From Curtobacterium ammoniigenes NBRC 101786 (GTDB taxonomy: Bacteria > Actinomycetota > Actinomycetes > Actinomycetales > Microbacteriaceae): a DNA stretch of 64,000 nt. The position numbers and the translations under genes were made by a program. The notes under the pieces are model-generated. The model did not search any database and was not told the DNA's origin. It worked only from the letters and a program-made list of their open reading frames with translations. This document shows positions 12,085 through 21,683 of this stretch, in pieces (the stretch's first letter is position 1; each line of letters begins with the position of its first letter). The DNA is taken from the NCBI RefSeq assembly GCF_001571045.1, contig NZ_BCSV01000003.1, positions 372,001 to 436,000 on the forward strand, in the 5' to 3' direction.

Positions 12085-12852
12085 TCATCCGGCTGTCGCT
12101 GAGCGGGCAGGGCGCTGTTCAGCGGGCGGCCACGTCGTCGGCAGCGGCGCCGAGCCGGGCACGACCAGCGACGCGATGCGGTCCAGGACGATGCGAACGT
12201 ATCGCTCCCCCACCCACAGGTGACGCGCTCCGCCTACCGGCTCGACTCGGATGGTCGGGGCGAGCGCGAACCGTCGCGCAGCCTCCTCCGGCTGGAGGAA
12301 GTCGTCGTGCTCCGGAATCATCGCGACAACGGGCGCGGTCGCCCCAGTCCACGAGGACAGCTCCGCGTCGGTCGCGCGCCGAAGCGGCGGCGACAGAAGG
12401 ATCACGCCCGCGATGGAGCCGGCGCGAACGTGTTCCATCGCGTGCTTCAAGATCACCTCGGTTCCGAACGACCATCCCACAAGCCACGGTGCCGGCAACT
12501 CGCGGCGCCGCATCTCCTGCACCGCAGCGCGGAGATCGAACCCTTCGGTCACGCCGTCGCCGAACGTCCCGTCCGACGTGCCCCTCGGGGACGAGACCGA
12601 CCGGAAGTTGAACCGCAGCACCGCGATGTCGGCAAGGGCCGGGAGGCGCGCGGCGGCCTTCTTGATGACGTGCGAGTCCATGGACCCGTGCGCCGTCGAC
12701 AGAGGGTGGAGCATGATGATCGCGCCGCGCGGCGCGCTGAGCGGTTCCGCCAGCTCCCCCACGAGCGCCAGATGATCGTCAGTGACCAGCTCGATGTCGG
12801 TCCTCCGCGCGGGCAGCACCGCGTTGCTCCGGATCTCGACGGGCTCGTTCAC
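12085..12852 (-). CDS. Alpha/beta hydrolase
   Basis: 255 aa from the GTG at 12850-12852. It shows the alpha/beta-hydrolase order: oxyanion-region strand (GAIIMLHPLSTAHG), nucleophile elbow GWSFGTE (Ser), a late Asp in PEHDDFLQPEEA, and the final His in GGARHLW. Substrate unknown; dienelactone-hydrolase and small esterase-like relatives are possible. The frame is open further upstream, but the 4-bp GTGA overlap with the gene at 12849 and the start of similarity at VNEPVEIRS favour this start. Convergent with the coiled-coil gene, with 35 bp between stops. Confidence 0.8.
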   Translation of the reverse strand: MNEPVEIRSNAVLPARRTDIELVTDDHLALVGELAEPLSAPRGAIIMLHPLSTAHGSMDSHVIKKAAARLPALADIAVLRFNFRSVSSPRGTSDGTFGDGVTEGFDLRAAVQEMRRRELPAPWLVGWSFGTEVILKHAMEHVRAGSIAGVILLSPPLRRATDAELSSWTGATAPVVAMIPEHDDFLQPEEAARRFALAPTIRVEPVGGARHLWVGERYVRIVLDRIASLVVPGSAPLPTTWPPAEQRPARSATAG

Positions 12853-13145
12853 GCGATCCTCCAACAGTGCGTGTGCCAATGGCGGCGGGCCGCCAGGTCC
12901 GCCTCGTCGCCGAGCACCCCGTCCTGTTGCCACACGACGAGGTGCGCAACGCCGGGTTCGATGGGGCCCTGACATCCAGGGCACACGTAGGTCTTCGCGG
13001 CCGCACGCGCGCTGATCGGCTGCACCGTGAACGCGCGCCCACGCCGGACTTCGGTCCGGGCCCATCCGCTCAGCAGGCGACGAAGGTCATCCTCATCGGA
13101 ATCCTCAGGGCGCGCACCACGGCGCGGACGGTTGCTCCGTGACAC
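12849..13145 (-). CDS. Small actinobacterial protein with CxxC/His zinc-type site
   Basis: 98 aa, GTG start. A basic, probably disordered N-terminus leads to CPGCQGPI and, about 30 residues later, HWHTHCWR. This gives a C-x2-C plus H/C set typical of a zinc ribbon or HNH-like knuckle. Similar short proteins are common and uncharacterised in Actinobacteria. It overlaps the hydrolase gene by GTGA, so the two are probably co-translated. No function can be assigned. Confidence 0.75.
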   Translation of the reverse strand: MSRSNRPRRGARPEDSDEDDLRRLLSGWARTEVRRGRAFTVQPISARAAAKTYVCPGCQGPIEPGVAHLVVWQQDGVLGDEADLAARRHWHTHCWRIA

Positions 13146-13157
13146 GGTGTGCCCCGA

Positions 13158-14150
13158 TCAATACCAGTTGTAGGCCTGGCTGTGCGCCCACGCGCCGCAC
13201 GGCGTTCCGTAGGAACCCGTGATGTAGTTCAAGCCCCAGGTGATCTGCGTCGCCGGGTTGGTCTGCCAGTCGGCTCCCGCCGTCGCCATCTTGCTGCCGG
13301 GGAGGGATTGCGGGATGCCGTATGCGCCACTCGGGTTGTACGCGTAGACGTTCCATCCCGACTCTTTGTTCCACAGCGACACGAGACAGTTGTATTGGCT
13401 CGCGTCCCAGCCACGAGCGGCGACCATCTGCTGGGCGATCGCTTTCGCGCTGCCCGGGCTCGGCGTGCCCGCTGCGGGCGCCGCCGCGGCCGAGACGGCG
13501 GGCGTCGTCGCCTTCGCCGCCGTCTTTGTCGTGGTGGTGGTCACAGTGGGCGCCGGGGGCGTGACCACGACCGGCTTGGGGTTGGTCACGCTGTAGCCGT
13601 CGCGATTGATCGATGCCCCCGCGTACGTGCCGTGTGCGCTGTAGTGCTGCGACGGGACCGTGCGGAGTTGCGCCGGCGCCGCGATCACTGCTGCCGACGC
13701 GATGTCAGCCTGCAGCGGGTTCACGAGCGAGCCGCCGACGAAACCGAACACCGCGAGGAACGAGAGTGCCGGAATCGCGGTGCGACGACGAAGGAACGAG
13801 TTCGCAAGCGTCTTCGCCGGCTCGCGCTGGTCTTGCTGCACGAGCGCGATCGGCTGGCGGTGCCGCTCGACGGATGCCGCTCGCCGGCGCGCAGCCGCTG
13901 CGTGCTCGGCGACGAGGACATCGTCGATCACCGGGGACTGCGGGACGCCATCGCGCAGTGGCGCGGCGAAGTCGGATCGCCCGCGCGCGCGGGACGGGGA
14001 TGCGTCACGCGCCGTGCGAGTCGCGGGACGCAACGACGGCCGCGTGGTGCGGTCGCGTTCGAGCGCTGCCCGTCGCTCGCCGATGACGCGAGTGCTGTCA
14101 CCCTGGCGGGGAGCGCGGACGGATTCGTTGTCTGCCGTGTGCCTACCCAT
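13158..14150 (-). CDS. Lytic transglycosylase-like secreted or anchored protein
   Basis: 330 aa from the ATG at 14148-14150. A long basic cytoplasmic N-terminus (about 115 aa) precedes one hydrophobic segment near residues 120-140, then a Thr/Ala/Pro-rich linker, then a compact C-terminal domain with the catalytic-type Glu in NKESGWN, followed by SGAYGIPQSLPG and ending in AYNWY. This is the short SLT/resuscitation-type domain that cleaves peptidoglycan glycan strands outside the cell. The frame remains open much further upstream, but that extension runs through the DivIVA-like gene and is spurious. A TACAGT box lies 10 nt before the ATG. Confidence 0.88.
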   Translation of the reverse strand: MGRHTADNESVRAPRQGDSTRVIGERRAALERDRTTRPSLRPATRTARDASPSRARGRSDFAAPLRDGVPQSPVIDDVLVAEHAAAARRRAASVERHRQPIALVQQDQREPAKTLANSFLRRRTAIPALSFLAVFGFVGGSLVNPLQADIASAAVIAAPAQLRTVPSQHYSAHGTYAGASINRDGYSVTNPKPVVVTPPAPTVTTTTTKTAAKATTPAVSAAAAPAAGTPSPGSAKAIAQQMVAARGWDASQYNCLVSLWNKESGWNVYAYNPSGAYGIPQSLPGSKMATAGADWQTNPATQITWGLNYITGSYGTPCGAWAHSQAYNWY

Positions 14151-14160
14151 GAGTCCTACG

Positions 14161-14166
14161 ACTGTA
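14161..14166 (-). promoter_or_regulatory. -10 box (TACAGT) of the lytic transglycosylase gene
   Basis: On the minus strand TACAGT precedes the ATG at 14150 by 10 nt, giving a leaderless or nearly leaderless transcript. Confidence 0.5.
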
Positions 14167-14251
14167 ACGGAATCATCACGGAAAGCGAAACCTCTGCTGT
14201 GGCGGGTCTCGTCACCAAAGCGGGGGGCGTCGATGAAACGGACCGGGCGCT

Positions 14252-14803
14252 TCAGCGAACGGCGAGCATCACTCGCACGACACTGTCGAGGAGCGCATCG
14301 ACCTGCGCTTCCCGGTACCCGCCATGTTTCGATCGAAACACCACGGAGCGGACGTCGGACGCGCCGAGCGGCTGTGAGTCGCGGAAATAGCCCTTCAACC
14401 GGGCCGCGAACGCATCGACGTCCTTCGGGTGATACCCCACGGACAGGGCACTGACGCGACGGAAGCGCTGCCCCTCCGGCCGCTCGAGGCGCGCGAGGAT
14501 CTCGGATGCAAGTTCGCGAGCGTCCGAGAACCATGCGTGCTCTCCGGACCGTGCGATGAAGCTCTCGCGTTCGCGCGCTGCGAATGCATCCTCCAGTCGC
14601 TCCAGCGCGGCATCGACATCGCTCGTCGCGTACCCGCCCTTCCGCATGCTGAACGCCGTCCCGCGGATCTTCTCGGAGGCGAACGCCGCCGCCGTGGCCG
14701 GGTCCCCCGCATAGGCGCGACGCGCGTCCGCGAGGAAGCGCTCGACTTCCGCGACGTCGTAGCCGAACGTGTTCTTGGGGACGAGAGGGAAGGTCGAAGC
14801 CAC
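14252..14803 (-). CDS. DivIVA-domain protein with duplicated motif
   Basis: 183 aa from the GTG at 14801-14803, which yields the family start ASTFPLVPKNTFGYDVAEVE. The FGYDVAEVERFL unit recurs in variant form as GGYATSDVDAALERLE, GYHPKDVDAFAARL and GGYREAQVDALLDSVV, so the protein is built of about four DivIVA/SepIVA-like half-motifs. Proteins like this occur next to cdsA in many actinobacteria and are linked by context to septum or polar wall growth. Upstream codons in frame (to 14833) do not fit the family. No membrane segment. Confidence 0.82.
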   Translation of the reverse strand: MASTFPLVPKNTFGYDVAEVERFLADARRAYAGDPATAAAFASEKIRGTAFSMRKGGYATSDVDAALERLEDAFAARERESFIARSGEHAWFSDARELASEILARLERPEGQRFRRVSALSVGYHPKDVDAFAARLKGYFRDSQPLGASDVRSVVFRSKHGGYREAQVDALLDSVVRVMLAVR

Positions 14804-14848
14804 GGCGACATGATGCCATCCCCCGGCCCGCACGTTGCTGAAGGCGCG

Positions 14849-15823
14849 CTAGTGCACCATCAGGAACATCATGAGTGCGACGGCCCCTGATGGGAGCACA
14901 CTGTCCATGCGGTCGAGCAGGCCGCCGTGGCCGGGCAGGAACGATGAGATGTCTTTGATGCCCAGGTCCCGCTTGATCATGGACTCGGTGAGATCCCCGA
15001 CCGTTCCGGAGGCGGTGATGAGGAGCCCGAGGATGACGCCGAACCACCAGCCCTGCCCAAGCATCAGCCACGCGACGAGGACGCCGGCGATCACGCTCGC
15101 GAGCACCGACCCGCCGAAGCCCTCCCAGGTTTTCTTCGGGCTGATCCTCGGCGCCATCGGGTGCTTCCCGAAGGTGAGGCCGGTCGCATACGCTCCGGTG
15201 TCCACCGCTGCCACCACGATGATGAATCCCACGACCCAGAGGGCGCCGGCCCGCTCCGCGGACAGGAGGACCACGCAGGCGCCGAGCAGCGTGACGTAGG
15301 ACTGGACGAAGAGGCCACTCGTGAGGTCGAGCAACAGCTCGGCACCTGTGGGGCGCTTCCTCGCAGCGGCAACCTCGACGAGCCTCCAGATCGACACGAG
15401 CACGATTCCGCCGAGCAATGTGAGGAGTGCGGTCTCCGGTCCCCCGAAGAACGCCGCAGGCACGATCGCAATGCCAGCGATCACGCTCGGGATACGCGGC
15501 ACATCTCGACCCGAGAACCGCATTGCACTTGCGAGTTCGTACACTCCCATGCCGATGAGGAATGCGGCGACCGCCATGAACGCCGGCGTCCAGACGAGCA
15601 AGGACCCGAGCATGACTCCGGCGAACAGGAGGCCCACGCCGATCGCCGCGGGGAGGTTCCGTCCGGTTCGCGCGGTCAGCACCTCGTTGCGCGCGTCGAA
15701 CTCCGCCTTTCGGGCGCGCATCTGCAGCTCGAAATCGGTGCGTGCGGCGCGCGCACGCGCGTCGAAATCGCGGTGCGGTCGCTTCGGTGCTGGACGGTCT
15801 CCGGCGGACTCGGGGTCGCTCAT
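14849..15823 (-). CDS. cdsA: Phosphatidate cytidylyltransferase CdsA
   Basis: 324 aa integral membrane enzyme that makes CDP-diacylglycerol from phosphatidate and CTP, the branch point for phosphatidylglycerol and phosphatidylinositol lipids. A charged cytoplasmic N-terminus of about 55 aa precedes roughly eight hydrophobic segments. The C-terminal signature region reads SMIKRDLGIKD, then FLPGHGGLLDRMDS, carrying the conserved metal-binding Asp residues. The ATG overlaps the frr stop by one base (TGATG). Confidence 0.95.
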   Translation of the reverse strand: MSDPESAGDRPAPKRPHRDFDARARAARTDFELQMRARKAEFDARNEVLTARTGRNLPAAIGVGLLFAGVMLGSLLVWTPAFMAVAAFLIGMGVYELASAMRFSGRDVPRIPSVIAGIAIVPAAFFGGPETALLTLLGGIVLVSIWRLVEVAAARKRPTGAELLLDLTSGLFVQSYVTLLGACVVLLSAERAGALWVVGFIIVVAAVDTGAYATGLTFGKHPMAPRISPKKTWEGFGGSVLASVIAGVLVAWLMLGQGWWFGVILGLLITASGTVGDLTESMIKRDLGIKDISSFLPGHGGLLDRMDSVLPSGAVALMMFLMVH

Positions 15824-16377
15824 CAGACCTCGAGGAGTTCTGCTTCCTTCTTCTTCAGCGCCTCATCGATCTGGTCGACGTGGCGCTTCGTGATCGCCTC
15901 GAGCTCCTTGTCGGCACGCGCAATCTCGTCGTCGCCGACCTCACCCTTCAGCGCGTCGAGGTCATCTTTCGCGCGGCGACGGATGTTCCGGATGACGACC
16001 TTGTGGTCCTCGCCCTTGCTCCGCACGATCTTCACGAACTCTTTGCGGCGCTCCTGCGTCAGTTCCGGAATAGTCACTCGCACGATCTCGCCGTCGTTCG
16101 TCGGGCTCGCGCCGAGGTTCGGGAATGTGGCGATGGCCTTCTCGATCTCCTTGAGCGCCGACTTGTCGTAGGGCGTGACGATCATCGTCCGCGCCTCCGG
16201 CGTCTGCAGGGAGGCAAGCTGCGCAAGCGGCGTCGGCGATCCGTAGTAGTCGATCGGGATCTTCTGGAACAACGCCGGGTTGATTCGTCCGGTGCGAACC
16301 GTCGAGAAGTCGTCCTTCGCGACGTCGACGGCCTTGGCCATCTTCTCGGTCGCATCGGTCAGGACATCACTGATCAC
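15823..16377 (-). CDS. frr: Ribosome recycling factor
   Basis: 184 aa, the normal size. Splits post-termination ribosomes together with EF-G. Conserved segments [23 protein letters not shown] and [12 protein letters not shown] are present, and the protein ends in the usual charged helix. GTG start with Shine-Dalgarno gaaggaga 6 nt upstream. The stop touches the cdsA start. Confidence 0.97.
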   Translation of the reverse strand: MISDVLTDATEKMAKAVDVAKDDFSTVRTGRINPALFQKIPIDYYGSPTPLAQLASLQTPEARTMIVTPYDKSALKEIEKAIATFPNLGASPTNDGEIVRVTIPELTQERRKEFVKIVRSKGEDHKVVIRNIRRRAKDDLDALKGEVGDDEIARADKELEAITKRHVDQIDEALKKKEAELLEV

Positions 16378-16430
16378 GGTCGGTCTCCTTCATACTGCGT
16401 TGAGTCTACTGGCGCGGTCGGATCGGGCAG

Positions 16431-17150
<720 letters not shown>

Positions 17151-17179
17151 TCGGATTCCCTCCGGTCGTGTGTGGTCGA

Positions 17180-17185
17180 AATCTA
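17180..17185 (-). promoter_or_regulatory. -10 box (TAGATT) of pyrH-frr-cdsA
   Basis: TAGATT on the minus strand, about 30 nt before the pyrH ATG and downstream of the tsf terminator. No convincing -35 box. Confidence 0.45.
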
Positions 17186-17275
17186 CTCGTGCAGTGCCAG
17201 CCTCCGACCCGACGGTCACGGCGTGACTGCCCGGCGCGAAGGTGCGGCCAGCGGCGCCTGTCAGGTGACAGCGAA

Positions 17276-17308
17276 ACGGGGTCCGGAACCACTGGTTCCG
17301 GACCCCGT
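17276..17308 (-). terminator. Terminator hairpin after tsf
   Basis: A perfect 15-bp stem (17276-17290 with 17294-17308) and a 3-nt loop, 10 nt after the tsf stop, followed on the minus strand by gtttcgct. The T run is short, as is common in high-GC genomes. Confidence 0.8.
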
Positions 17309-17318
17309 CATCACGACG

Positions 17319-18146
17319 CTACGCGCCGACCTTCACACGGGCGAAGCCCTCGATGGTCAGCCCCGCGTTCTTCGCGACCTGCGCAACGGACAGCTTGTTG
17401 TCCTTCGCGTAATCCTGGTCGAGCAGTGCGATGCCCTTGATGAACGCGTTGAGACGACCCTCGACGATCTTCGGCAGCGCTGCTTCGGGCTTGCCCTCTT
17501 CGCGCGTGATCGCCTCGACGGTCGCTCGTTCCTTCTCGATCGCCTCGGCAGGAACGTCGTCGCGCGTGAGGTACTGCGGCGCGGCGAACGCAATGTGCTG
17601 CGCGATCGACCGCGCCTCGGTCTGATTGTCGCCCGCGTAGGCAAGGACAACGGCAACCTGCGGTGGGAGGTCCTGGCTGGTCTTGTGCAGGTAGATCTCG
17701 AACTCGGAGCCCTCGACCCGGCGGACGGTTCGCAACTCGACCTTCTCGCCGAGCGCGGCTGCTTCCTCGTTGATGACCTCTGCAACAGTCTTGCCCTCGA
17801 GCTGGGCGGCGTTGCCAGCGGCGGCGTCTGACGCGCCGCTCGCCGAGACGGCAGCGAGAACCCGGTCTGCGAGCGCGATGAATCGTTCGTTCTTCGCGAC
17901 GAAGTCGGTTTCGCTCGCAAGCTCGACGACCGTGGCGGCGCCATTCGCAGCACTCGCCGCGACAAGCCCGGCCGTGGTGGCCCGGTCCTCGCGCTTGGCG
18001 ACGCCCTTCGCGCCCTTGATACGGAGGATCTCGACGGCCTTGTCGTAATCGCCGTCGGCCTCGACCAGCGCGTTCTTGCTGTCGAGCATGCCGGCCCCGA
18101 GAGCCTCACGCAGTTTCTTCACGTCAGCAGCGGTGAAGTTTGCCAT
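17319..18146 (-). CDS. tsf: Elongation factor Ts
   Basis: 275 aa. Nucleotide exchange factor for EF-Tu. Starts MANFTAADVKKLREALGAG, carries the EF-Tu contact motif TDFVAKNERF and two C-terminal core repeats. The ATG at 18144-18146 has Shine-Dalgarno aaagga upstream; the frame is open further out, but that part is a shadow of rpsB. Follows rpsB after 32 bp and ends in a strong hairpin. Confidence 0.98.
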   Translation of the reverse strand: MANFTAADVKKLREALGAGMLDSKNALVEADGDYDKAVEILRIKGAKGVAKREDRATTAGLVAASAANGAATVVELASETDFVAKNERFIALADRVLAAVSASGASDAAAGNAAQLEGKTVAEVINEEAAALGEKVELRTVRRVEGSEFEIYLHKTSQDLPPQVAVVLAYAGDNQTEARSIAQHIAFAAPQYLTRDDVPAEAIEKERATVEAITREEGKPEAALPKIVEGRLNAFIKGIALLDQDYAKDNKLSVAQVAKNAGLTIEGFARVKVGA

Positions 18147-18178
18147 TGCCTGGCGTCCTTTCTGGACTGGAATCGTGT

Positions 18179-19078
18179 CTACTCGGCGGGAGTGGTTTCG
18201 GCGGCGGCTTCGGCCTCCGCCGTGGGCTCGGCGTTCTTGTCGCCCTCGGCAACCGGCTCGCCGATCTCCTTCGCCGCGACCTGCGCGTCGGCATCGTTCT
18301 CTTCGACGGTCGCGCCCTCGCCCTCGGTCTGTCCGAGGAGTTCCTGCTCCCACTCGGCGAGCGGCTCGGCCGGCTCGTCCGAACTGCCCTGGTGCCGCTG
18401 AACGAGGCCCTCGGCGGCAGCATCGGCGACGATGCGGGTCAGCAGACCGACCGACCGGATCGCGTCGTCGTTGCCCGGGATCGGGTACGTGATCTCGTCG
18501 GGGTCGCAGTTCGTGTCGAGGATGCCGATCACCGGGATCCCCAGCTTCTGCGCCTCGTCCACCGCGAGGTGCTCCTTCTTGGTGTCAACCACCCAGAGCG
18601 CGCTCGGCGTGCGAGTCAGGTTGCGGATTCCGCCAAGCGTCTTGTGCAACTTGTCGAGCTCGCGCTTCTTGATGAGGAGCTCCTTCTTGGTGAAGCCCTT
18701 CGTCGTGTCGTCGAAGTCGATCTCCTCGAGCTCCTTCATGCGCGCAAGGCGCTTGGAGACCGTCTGGAAGTTCGTCAGCAGGCCGCCGAGCCAGCGCTGG
18801 TTCACGTAGGGCTGGCCCACACGAGTCGCCTGTTCGGCGATCGAGCCCTGTGCCTGCTTCTTGGTCCCGACGAACAGGATCGTGCCGCCGTGCGCGACGG
18901 TCTCCTTCACGAAGTCGTAGGCACGATCGATGTACGACAGCGACTGCTGGAGGTCGATGATGTGAATGCCGGAACGCTCAGCGAGGATGAATCGCTTGAC
19001 TTTCGGGTTCCAACGGCGGGTCTGGTGTCCAAAGTGCACGCCACTGTCAAGCAGTTGGCGGATGGTGACGACGGCCAT
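18179..19078 (-). CDS. rpsB: 30S ribosomal protein S2
   Basis: 299 aa. Starts [18 protein letters not shown], the standard S2 N-terminus, and continues with [11 protein letters not shown]. The C-terminus has an acidic Ala/Glu extension of about 50 aa, common in Actinobacteria. Shine-Dalgarno aaggagag 6 nt before the ATG at 19076-19078. First gene of rpsB-tsf. The 220-bp gap before it toward the transporter gene holds an inverted repeat at 19220-19235. Confidence 0.98.
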   Translation of the reverse strand: MAVVTIRQLLDSGVHFGHQTRRWNPKVKRFILAERSGIHIIDLQQSLSYIDRAYDFVKETVAHGGTILFVGTKKQAQGSIAEQATRVGQPYVNQRWLGGLLTNFQTVSKRLARMKELEEIDFDDTTKGFTKKELLIKKRELDKLHKTLGGIRNLTRTPSALWVVDTKKEHLAVDEAQKLGIPVIGILDTNCDPDEITYPIPGNDDAIRSVGLLTRIVADAAAEGLVQRHQGSSDEPAEPLAEWEQELLGQTEGEGATVEENDADAQVAAKEIGEPVAEGDKNAEPTAEAEAAAETTPAE

Positions 19079-19219
19079 GGCCGTACTCTCCTTCATGGCG
19101 CACAGCAGTCCGCTGCGCACAGTTGCGGTTATGTCGAGCGCGGCCGGCGGCCGCGATCCCTGGCGCCCTGCACCGAGCCACCGACCTCGGAGAGGCCGGA
19201 CCGACGGCTCAGCGACACG

Positions 19220-19235
19220 ATGACACAGTTGTCAT
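19220..19235. repeat. Inverted repeat atgaca-cagt-tgtcat upstream of rpsB
   Basis: 6-bp arms with a 4-nt spacer, about 140 bp upstream of rpsB and downstream of the transporter gene. It could be a protein site or a small RNA hairpin; there is no further evidence. Confidence 0.3.
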
Positions 19236-19299
19236 AGGGCACGCGAAGTCAGCGCGTGAGCGCTGCGAGGGATAACTCTAGCAGCCAGACCGCCCGCGC

Positions 19300-20760
19300 T
19301 CACGCTCCGGCGCGGACCGGTGCCTCCGCCTGCTCGACGCCCATCTCCTCCAGGGACCGCCCCTTTGTCTCGGGAATCTTCGTCAAGACGAAGAAGAAGG
19401 ACAGCAGTGCGAAGAGCGCGTAGATCCCGTACGTGAAGGCGAGGTTGAAGCTGGACAGCGCCGGGAACGTGATCGTGACGACGAAGTTGGCGATCCAGTT
19501 CGCGGCGGATCCGACCCCGAGCGCCGCAGCGCGAATGCGGTTCGGGAACATCTCGCCGAGGAGCACCCACATCAGCGGCCCCCATGTGGCCGAGAACGAG
19601 ATGACGAAGATGTTCGCGAACACGAGGGCGATGGGACCCCAGGCGCCGGGGAGCGACGGGGCTCCACCCGCCCCGGGCGTCGACTGCGAGAAGGCGATGG
19701 CAACCATGATGAGGGCGACCGTCATGCCCGCCGACCCGGCCAGCATGAGGGGACGGCGGCCGACGCGGTCCACCAGCCAGATCGCGATGAACGTCATCAC
19801 CAGGTTGATCGCTGAGGAGATCGTCGAGATGAGGAACGACTGGCTCGGCTTGAATCCGACTGCCTGCCACAGCGTCGTCGAGTAGTAGAAGATGACGTTG
19901 ATCCCGACGAACTGCTGGAACACGGCCATGATGATGCCGATCCACACAATCGGCTGTAGCCCGAATCGCTTGCCGCGAACGGAGCCCTTTCGTTCCTTGG
20001 AATCCCGCTCGATCCCCTCTCGGATCTCGTCCAGGCTCATGTCCACAGTGTCGCTCGGGACGATCTTGGCGAGGACGTCACGGGCGTCATCTGTGCGACC
20101 CTGCGCCGCGAGGTACCGCGGAGATTCGGGGAGCGCGAGCGCCAGGATGCCGTAGACGACGCTGGGCACGACGCCGACGATGAACATCCATCGCCATGCT
20201 TCGAGACCGCCCCAGAGTGCGTTCGCGGCGTTGTTGTTCGCGCCTGCTGCAAGGAGTTGATCCGAGAGCAGCGCCGCGAAGATGCCGACAGTGATTGCCA
20301 GCTGCTGGAACGAAGCGAGGGTGCCCCTGATCTGCTTCGGCGCGACCTCCGAGATGTACGCGGGCGCGATCACCGACGCCGTCCCGATCCCGAGACCGCC
20401 GACGAGCCGCCAGATGACGAAGTCGACCGTGTTGAATGCGAATCCGACGGCGAGCGAGCTGATGAAGAACAGGATCGCGGCGATGAACATCACTCTCGTT
20501 CGGCCCAACCGGTCCGCGATGCGCCCCGAGAAGTAGGCGCCGAACGCGCATCCGATGAGTGCCGAGGCGACCGCGAATCCGGCACCCCCGGCAGAGAGCT
20601 GGAACTGGCTCGTGACGGCCTTTTCCGCGCCGTTGATGACCGATGAGTCGAAGCCGAAGAGGAACCCGCCCACCGCGGCGGCGATCGCGAAGGCCGTAAC
20701 TTTCGCGGTGTGTGTCCCGCTTCCGTTGCTCTCGTTCCTGCGTTCTGCTGTGGCCGACAC
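19300..20760 (-). CDS. Sugar porter family MFS transporter
   Basis: 486 aa with twelve predicted membrane helices. Sugar-porter signatures: DRLGRTR after helix 2, PESPRYLAAQGR after helix 6, DRVGRRP after helix 8, and PETKGRSLEEM at the C-terminus. Sugars of the xylose, arabinose, glucose or inositol type are likely substrates, by proton symport; the sequence does not tell which. GTG start at 20758-20760 with Shine-Dalgarno aagggg. It sits alone between rpsB and the M23 peptidase gene, a spot where those two are usually neighbours. The 20761-20997 gap shows no gene. Confidence 0.92.
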   Translation of the reverse strand: MSATAERRNESNGSGTHTAKVTAFAIAAAVGGFLFGFDSSVINGAEKAVTSQFQLSAGGAGFAVASALIGCAFGAYFSGRIADRLGRTRVMFIAAILFFISSLAVGFAFNTVDFVIWRLVGGLGIGTASVIAPAYISEVAPKQIRGTLASFQQLAITVGIFAALLSDQLLAAGANNNAANALWGGLEAWRWMFIVGVVPSVVYGILALALPESPRYLAAQGRTDDARDVLAKIVPSDTVDMSLDEIREGIERDSKERKGSVRGKRFGLQPIVWIGIIMAVFQQFVGINVIFYYSTTLWQAVGFKPSQSFLISTISSAINLVMTFIAIWLVDRVGRRPLMLAGSAGMTVALIMVAIAFSQSTPGAGGAPSLPGAWGPIALVFANIFVISFSATWGPLMWVLLGEMFPNRIRAAALGVGSAANWIANFVVTITFPALSSFNLAFTYGIYALFALLSFFFVLTKIPETKGRSLEEMGVEQAEAPVRAGA

Positions 20761-20997
20761 GATGCTCCCCTTACTCCCGTTCGAACGTGTGTGGCACCTG
20801 CCCACGAGCTTGGACGGACAGCCGGGATCGCGCGGTGTGCACAAGATTCGACCAAGACATTACGCGCGGCGTTGACCATACATTCAGGATGATTTCGGCT
20901 CGCGGTGGTTGCCCTCCACCGAGCGTCCGCCGATGCCTGGCTCCCCAGGTGACGCTCCGGGCATGCTCGACCCCCGACTTCCCTCGACACTCGAGGT

Positions 20998-21615
20998 ATG
21001 ACGACCGCGCGCACTCCCCTCACCCGCCTCGGCGCGGGGTCGCGCTCGGAGCGATGGTTCCCGACGTCCCCCAATGGGCTCCCCGTCAGATCTCGCGCGC
21101 GCCGAAGCATCTTGATGATCGTGTTGGCTGCGCTGATCACGCTCTGCCCCGCGCCGGTGGCCACGGTGGGCGCCCAAGCAGCCGTGAGCAGCCGTCTCGT
21201 GCCTCGTCCGAGCTGGTCCTGGCCGGTCGCCGCCCGGGAAATGGCGCGAGGCTGGGAGGCTCCAGCCCACGATTTCGGGGCCGGCCACCGTGGGGTCGAT
21301 TTCCGTGTCCGCATCGGCGAGCCCGTTCGGGCTCCGGACTCGGGGACTGTGTCGTTCGCAGGTCCCGTGGCCGGGCGTCCAGTGGTCGTGATCGAGCACG
21401 TCGGCGGCTTGCGCAGCACGATCGATGCGGCGGACCCCGAGGTCCGCGCGGGCCAACGGGTAGCACGCGGCCAGTTGATCGGCACCGCTCGCGGCGATCA
21501 TTGTGCCGGGCGCGAGGCATGCCTGCATCTTGGTGCCCGGATCGGTGAGCAGTACGTCGACCCGACGCCCTATCTGCTCGCCCAGAGCTGGCCCATCCTG
21601 CTGCCATTGACCTGA
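20998..21615 (+). CDS. M23-family peptidase, exported
   Basis: 205 aa. A basic N-terminus, one hydrophobic export segment near residues 37-58, then a LytM-like domain. Zinc ligands fit HRGVDF (His and Asp) and the His of CLHLGAR. The first His of the usual HxH pair is Cys here, so catalytic strength is open; similar actinobacterial proteins near rpsB often show this form. It would act on peptidoglycan cross-links or as a divisome/envelope factor. The stop codon lies inside the first unit of a 21-bp tandem repeat. Confidence 0.85.
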   Translation: MTTARTPLTRLGAGSRSERWFPTSPNGLPVRSRARRSILMIVLAALITLCPAPVATVGAQAAVSSRLVPRPSWSWPVAAREMARGWEAPAHDFGAGHRGVDFRVRIGEPVRAPDSGTVSFAGPVAGRPVVVIEHVGGLRSTIDAADPEVRAGQRVARGQLIGTARGDHCAGREACLHLGARIGEQYVDPTPYLLAQSWPILLPLT

Positions 21616-21667
21616 GGCGGTCCGACAGTGACCTGAGGCGGTCCGACAGTGACCTGAGGCGGTCCGA
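21608..21667. repeat. 21-bp tandem repeat, 2.9 copies
   Basis: The unit tgacctgaggcggtccgacag occurs at 21608-21628 and 21629-21649, with a partial copy at 21650-21667, all identical over their length. The first unit contains the peptidase stop codon. It lies between two convergent genes. Confidence 0.95.
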
Positions 21668-21683
21668 GCGTCAGGAGTCGCGT

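Noticed and set aside
14151..15071. Upstream extension of the lytic transglycosylase frame
   Set aside because: Runs through the DivIVA-like gene and into cdsA; the ATG at 14150 with a -10 box gives a sensible protein.
21608..21667. CRISPR array
   Set aside because: The 21-bp units are directly abutting with no spacers and no cas genes are present.
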